Shown: piece after piece, positions 62,766 through 64,000 of the stretch
How positions within the stretch are numbered: position 1 is the first letter of the stretch
Layout of the letters: the number at the start of each line of letters is the position of its first letter
From: Streptobacillus notomytis
GTDB lineage: Bacteria; Fusobacteriota; Fusobacteriia; Fusobacteriales; Leptotrichiaceae
Assembly (NCBI GenBank): GCA_001612575.1
Contig: LJRV01000101.1
Coordinates: 1 to 64,000 of the forward strand
Direction of reading: 5' to 3'
DNA length: 64,000 nt
Made by a program: the position numbers and the translations under genes
Notes under the pieces: generated by a model
What the model saw: only the letters and a program-made list of their open reading frames with translations
What the model was told of the DNA's origin: nothing
The model's database searches: none

Positions 62766-63725
62766 TTAAATTTTTTTTAAAATATATGTATCATTTTCTT
62801 TATCATATTTAATTACTTCAGCAATTTCTTTAACATATCTTTTTGTTCCATCTCTAATAATATTTACTACTATATTTACTGCTTCTACTATTAAATATTG
62901 TTGAGATTTAACTGTTACTTCATCTATATATTGTTCTATTTTTTTTAGTCCTGAAAGTGAACTATTAGCATGTATTGTTGCAAAACCACCAGAATGTCCA
63001 CTATTCCAAGCTTTTAATAATTCAAGTGTTTCTCCACCAGTTCTAAGCTCTCCTAATATTATTCTGTCTGGATTTAATCTCATATTACTTCTTAATAAAT
63101 CTCTATAACTAACACTATCTGTTGATGTAAAGTAGTTTATATTCTTAGCATCACATTTTAATTCTCTAACCTCTTCTATAACACTAATTCTATCTTCAGT
63201 ATTTTTTAATTTATCTAAACAAGCATTTAAAAATGTTGTCTTACCAGTAGATGTTCCACCAACAACTAGAATATTTTTCTTATTTTTTATAGCTTCTTCT
63301 ATATATTCTTTTTGTTGTTGTGTTATAAATTCTGTTTCTACAAACTTTTCAAGTGGTATTATTTCAGTTGTATGTCTTCTTATGGAAAAAATAGGTTTAT
63401 AATTAGTTACTTGATACATTAATCCTTCAAATCTTGATCCATCTGGCAAAGAAGCTGAAATAATAGGCGAAACTTCAGTTACTTCTTGCTCACTAAAAGC
63501 AGCAACTATCTTAATAATATTTTCTCCTTCAATTTTAGATAAAATTTCTCCACTATCTACTCTACCTTTTCCTTTAATATCTAAAAATATTTTTCCATCC
63601 TGGTTTAAAGAAATTTCACTAATAGATGCATCTTCTAAAAACTTCTGTATCCTAGTTAAGTTTTCTTTTAAGAAATTCTCTTTTCTCTCTAATTCTAATT
63701 TTCTTTTTAATTCTAAATCCGTCAT
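62766..63725 (-). CDS. virB11: VirB11-type traffic ATPase
   Basis: A hexameric ATPase of the VirB11/GspE superfamily acting with VirB4 in secretion. From ATG 63725 it has about 319 residues (a TTG at 63734 is also possible). The N-terminal domain includes ISEISLNQDGKIFLDIKG; Walker A is VVGGTSTGKTTFLNACL near residue 145; the Asp box is DRISVIEEVRELKC; Walker B-like NPDRIILGELRTGGETLELL; His box SGHSGGFATIHANSSLSGL. It is intact, unlike its paralogue at 35.7-36.7 kb. Confidence 0.93.
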   Translation of the reverse strand: MTDLELKRKLELERKENFLKENLTRIQKFLEDASISEISLNQDGKIFLDIKGKGRVDSGEILSKIEGENIIKIVAAFSEQEVTEVSPIISASLPDGSRFEGLMYQVTNYKPIFSIRRHTTEIIPLEKFVETEFITQQQKEYIEEAIKNKKNILVVGGTSTGKTTFLNACLDKLKNTEDRISVIEEVRELKCDAKNINYFTSTDSVSYRDLLRSNMRLNPDRIILGELRTGGETLELLKAWNSGHSGGFATIHANSSLSGLKKIEQYIDEVTVKSQQYLIVEAVNIVVNIIRDGTKRYVKEIAEVIKYDKENDTYILKKI

Positions 63726-63726
63726 A

Positions 63727-64000
63727 TTATTCAACTACTTCTATATTTTCACTTACTTCATTCTCTTTTTTATTATTTATTTTTTTTGTATTTTTTGTTT
63801 CATTATCAAATTTCATCTCTATAATTATTGTTTCTTCATTTCTTTGCTCATATATATTTTTTATTAAATTTTCTATATCTTTTTCTGAACAAAATGAATG
63901 TATTGGATATTTATCAATAACTTTTTTAAAATGATCTATTAAATTCTCTTTCAATTTATATAATGTTTCTTTTAATTTTTTTTCATATTCTCTAATTTTT
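63727..64000 (-). CDS. Partial gene running off the right edge
   Basis: The minus-strand frame is open from the stop at 63727 to the end of the window (91 codons), so the start lies outside. The visible C-terminal part is charged and helical: YEKKLKETLYKLKENLIDHF, IHSFCSEKDIENLIKNIYEQ, then a Lys/Asn/Glu-rich end. It overlaps the beginning of virB11 and belongs to the same operon. Too little is present to name it; VirB10, VirD4 or other secretion genes would be expected on this side. Confidence 0.6.
   Translation of the reverse strand, partial: KIREYEKKLKETLYKLKENLIDHFKKVIDKYPIHSFCSEKDIENLIKNIYEQRNEETIIIEMKFDNETKNTKKINNKKENEVSENIEVVE

Overview
The window is very AT-rich and reads as a chromosome segment of a host-associated member of the Fusobacteriota, most likely Leptotrichiaceae (Sneathia/Streptobacillus/Leptotrichia-like). 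That placement rests on base composition, on YadA-type surface domains, DUF4116 repeats and a VirB-type secretion system in an otherwise reduced, diderm-looking gene set, and on a mevalonate operon; it is inference, because no rRNA is present.

Layout: (1) 0.4-9.6 kb is core chromosome: oligoendopeptidase F; a mevalonate operon (mevalonate kinase, diphosphomevalonate decarboxylase, phosphomevalonate kinase); a peroxiredoxin with a PerR-like operator; a small DNA-binding-type protein; a HAD phosphatase; mnmG coupled to a membrane protein. (2) 9.7-19.5 kb is a decayed island. Its left edge is the 3' end of hsdR and its right edge the 5' end of hsdM, on the same strand, as if the middle of a type I restriction operon had been replaced. 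Inside lie a GyrI-like gene with its broken WYL regulator, an oriT plus broken mobC/relaxase, an intact PHP/SMC-like ATPase (TrlF family), and wrecks of two methyltransferases and two nuclease-like genes. (3) 19.6-25.1 kb: sufCBDS and an EamA transporter. (4) 25.2-28.7 kb: a compact radical-SAM peptide (RiPP) locus: a 46-residue precursor candidate with a CC motif, a Lon-protease-like protein needing a -1 frameshift, a SPASM radical SAM enzyme and a two-gene ABC exporter. (5) 28.9-35.7 kb: an ascorbate-type PTS with a split transketolase and a PRD regulator, then a class B acid phosphatase.

(6) 35.7-64.0 kb is one large mobile or secretion island, running almost entirely on the minus strand and leaving the window on the right. 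It carries a complete ABC-three-component defence operon, topoisomerase III, a TOPRIM primase-like protein, an NlpC/P60 hydrolase, a TraF-type S26 peptidase, VirB3, VirB4, a VirB5/TrbJ-like protein, two VirB6/TrbL proteins, intact and broken VirB11, VapD, an ArdC-like protein and two YadA-anchor proteins, one fused to an OmpA domain. No relaxase, VirD4, VirB8 or VirB10 is visible, so the system is incomplete here.

The most interesting signal is in this last island. Six otherwise dissimilar proteins (DUF4116-repeat proteins, a PBECR-like nuclease candidate and unknowns) share a C-terminal tail of the form W-N-x-K-K-x(5-7)-E-(L/I/M)-E-R-COOH. I infer that this is a secretion signal for the neighbouring VirB system. 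Twelve copies of a 22-31 bp palindrome (TTTCACTCTATA...TATAGAGTGAAA) punctuate the same region, most of them directly after stop codons, so the region looks like an array of interchangeable modules. Two kinds of long structured 5' leaders ending in intrinsic terminators sit in front of island genes and look like riboswitches or attenuators of unknown class.
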